7,009 nucleotides of DNA from CAYVBE01 sp964448935 (GTDB lineage Bacteria > Planctomycetota > Brocadiia > SM23-32). Made by a program: the position numbers and the translations under genes. Under the pieces are notes generated by a model that was not told the origin of the DNA, made no database searches, and saw only the letters and a program-made list of their open reading frames with translations. The DNA is taken from positions 1 to 7,009 of the forward strand of contig CAYVBE010000208.1 of NCBI GenBank assembly GCA_964448935.1. The letters are read 5' to 3'. This document shows, one piece after another, positions 6,149 through 7,009 of the stretch. Positions within the stretch are counted from its first letter, which is position 1. Each line of letters opens with the position of its first letter.

Positions 6149-6715
6149 TCAGAGTTCCAGGAAGTTCCCCAGCAGCGTCGGGCCTTCCTTGGTCAGGAAG
6201 GACTCAGGGTGGAACTGGACGCCTTCGAGGGGGTATTCCTTGTGGCGGATTCCCATGATCTCGTCCGGCTCGGCCCGGGCGGATATCTCGAAGCAATCCG
6301 GCAGCGTCTCCTCCCGCACCGCCAGTGAGTGGTAGCGCGTGGCCTCGAAGGGGTTCGGCAGGCCCTTGAACAGGGTCTTGCCGTCGTGGTAGATGGGGCT
6401 GGTCTTGCCGTGCATCAGTCGCCGGTGGCGCTCCACCACGGCGCCGAAGGAATGGGCGATACACTGATGGCCCAGGCAGACGCCGAGCAGAGGGACGCGA
6501 CCCGCGAAATGGCGGATGACGTCGTTGGACACGCCTCCCTCGCGCGGCGTGCACGGGCCGGGGCTCACGATGATGTGGTCGGGCTCCAGCTCTTCGGCCT
6601 CCTCGACGGTGATTTTGTCGTTGCGGAAGACCTGTATCCCGACCGCGCCCAGCTCGCCCAGCCGCTGCACGAGGTTGTAGGTGAAGGAGTCGTAATTGTC
6701 TATGACCAGTATCAT
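6149..6715 (-). CDS. Glutamine amidotransferase component of anthranilate / aminodeoxychorismate synthase (TrpG/PabA)
   Basis: A 188-aa class I glutamine amidotransferase that releases ammonia from glutamine for a TrpE or PabB partner, serving tryptophan or folate synthesis. It starts with the typical ILVIDNYDSFTYNLVQ (2-17). SPGPCTP is at 51-57, the nucleophile C80 lies in GVCLGHQ, HGKTS is at 102-106, RYHSLAV at 127-133, and the H169/E171 pair completes the triad in QFHPES. Length is normal for the family. The ATG at 6715 was preferred over an in-frame ATG at 6739: the family begins at ILVIDN, an AAGGG lies 8 nt upstream, and the predicted transcription start falls near 6739. It stands alone: no trpE, pabB, trpD or pabC is in the window, so it may serve both pathways, as in organisms with a shared subunit. 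Its stop lies 11 bp from that of the convergent thioesterase gene, with a perfect palindrome CGGCGCGCCG (6139-6148) between them. Confidence 0.93.
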   Translation of the reverse strand: MILVIDNYDSFTYNLVQRLGELGAVGIQVFRNDKITVEEAEELEPDHIIVSPGPCTPREGGVSNDVIRHFAGRVPLLGVCLGHQCIAHSFGAVVERHRRLMHGKTSPIYHDGKTLFKGLPNPFEATRYHSLAVREETLPDCFEISARAEPDEIMGIRHKEYPLEGVQFHPESFLTKEGPTLLGNFLEL

Positions 6716-6745
6716 GCCGTTCGCCCTTATCTTGACCACATAACC

Positions 6746-6773
6746 ATTATCGGCCAGCAGGCCGAAAAGTCAA
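6746..6773 (-). promoter_or_regulatory. Sigma70-type promoter of the TrpG/PabA gene
   Basis: On the minus strand TTGACT (6768-6773, 5 of 6), a 16-bp spacer and GATAAT (6746-6751, 5 of 6). Transcription would start near 6739, leaving a leader of about 24 nt before the ATG at 6715. No trp-type attenuator or leader peptide fits in so short a leader. The -35 box is only 17 bp from the inner end of repeat A. Confidence 0.7.
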
Positions 6774-6790
6774 CGGCGAGACGCGCGACG

Positions 6791-6876
6791 CAGGGTCATT
6801 CAATTATCGGTTTTCTGTTCTCCTTTCCGGATCACCGCTGCGCAAGCCCGGGTGCGGCCCGGGTGATGTGAAGGCG
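6791..6876 (-). repeat. Repeat A, right copy (complete, uninterrupted)
   Basis: This 86-bp unit is the inverted copy of 1-55 plus 299-329 and lacks the inserted element, so it represents the empty site. Identity is 55 of 55 over the structured GC-rich half and 29 of 31 over the AT-rich half. It can form the same branched fold (outer stem ATCACC/GGTGAT, inner CCCGGG pair). The outer end past 6876 cannot be compared because the left copy is cut by the window edge. It sits directly upstream of the TrpG/PabA promoter. No coding potential is seen. Confidence 0.85.
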
Positions 6877-6894
6877 GGCGAAAGAGGGATTTGT

Positions 6895-6971
6895 GTGTAG
6901 CACAGGCGCCCTCGCCTGTGGCCGTTACCCGGGATTTCAAACGACCTCAGCCGGGGGCGGCTGAGCTACAC
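6895..6971. repeat. Pair of inverted hairpin units with compensatory base changes
   Basis: The layout is GTGTAG (6895-6900), an 8-bp stem with CCCT loop (6901-6920), a 25-nt spacer, an 8-bp stem with GGGG loop (6946-6965), and CTACAC (6966-6971). Read as two inverted units (6895-6924, and 6971 back to 6942), they match at 24 of 30 positions. Four of the six differences form two compensated stem pairs: 6902/6919 (A-T against T-A) and 6906/6915 (G-C against C-G). This points to selection on a hairpin in RNA or single-stranded DNA. The outer GTGTAG/CTACAC pairing would close a three-way junction. I recall similar GTAGC-plus-palindrome repeats from planctomycete-like genomes but cannot confirm the family here. 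Confidence 0.8.
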
Positions 6972-6996
6972 GCTCCCAGGAAGGCGGAACACATCA

Positions 6997-7009
6997 ATGG
7001 CTATACGGT
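6997..7009 (+). CDS. Possible start of a coding region cut by the window end
   Basis: An ATG at 6997 opens Met-Ala-Ile-Arg before the window ends. AGGAAGG (6978-6984) lies 12 nt upstream, somewhat far for a ribosome site. Only four codons are visible, so nothing can be said about the product, and the call is weak. Confidence 0.22.

Noticed and set aside
1..6876. Segment inverted by the encoded XerD acting on the flanking repeats
   Set aside because: XerD looks like the housekeeping enzyme, and the repeat shows no dif-like pair of 11-bp arms around a 6-8 bp core; homologous recombination would be the only plausible route.
6895..6971. tRNA-like or riboswitch reading of the three-way junction
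   Set aside because: No acceptor/anticodon/T-loop features fit, and the two arms are inverted copies of one unit, which points to a repeat doublet.
1..7009. CRISPR array
   Set aside because: No regularly spaced direct repeats of 20-40 bp are present; the repeats seen are inverted pairs.

Overview
This is a GC-rich (roughly 65% by eye) bacterial window with six intact genes. The set suggests a Gram-negative bacterium: a Kdo/LPS-kinase-like protein, a YbgC/Tol-Pal type thioesterase, and a very large fusion of a Ser/Thr-kinase-like domain, a membrane helix, TPRs and an FGE-like domain. That kind of fusion is typical of Planctomycetes and of PVC or related candidate phyla. The lineage is inference; there is no rRNA or other phylogenetic marker here that I can place precisely.

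Left edge (1-349): no gene, but a nested set of repeats. An 86-bp structured repeat (repeat A) is split by a miniature inverted-repeat element of about 235 bp. The element has 17-bp terminal inverted repeats and a short target duplication, and inside it lies a palindromic unit of the GTCATTGCGAG/CTCGCAATGAC type. The uninterrupted copy of repeat A lies at 6791-6876 in the opposite orientation, so the window holds both the filled and the empty site.

Left operon (minus strand, 4636 down to 350): a 1022-aa pseudokinase-TM-TPR-FGE-like protein, a Kdo-kinase-like protein beginning 3 bp after it, and a small cupin 18 bp further on. A sigma70-type promoter is seen upstream. In the large protein both enzyme-like domains have lost their catalytic residues (HRD is HGH, the metal-binding Asn is Gln, and both FGE cysteines are replaced), so it looks like a transmembrane sensor or scaffold. 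The partner still has catalytic kinase residues. The operon may link envelope sensing with LPS-core or glycan phosphorylation, but this is a hypothesis.

Centre (4637-4824): a divergent promoter region. To the right, a strong promoter (TTGACA-N18-TATGAT) drives xerD, a housekeeping-like tyrosine recombinase with catalytic residues at nearly the E. coli XerD positions, followed by a YbgC-like acyl-CoA thioesterase.

Right part: convergent to these is a pabA/trpG-type glutamine amidotransferase with its own promoter, 17 bp from the right copy of repeat A. Beyond it, 6895-6971 holds two inverted, diverged copies of a hairpin unit in which two stem base pairs have changed in a compensatory way. 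A coding region may begin at 6997 but is cut by the window end. I see no tRNA, rRNA or CRISPR array.
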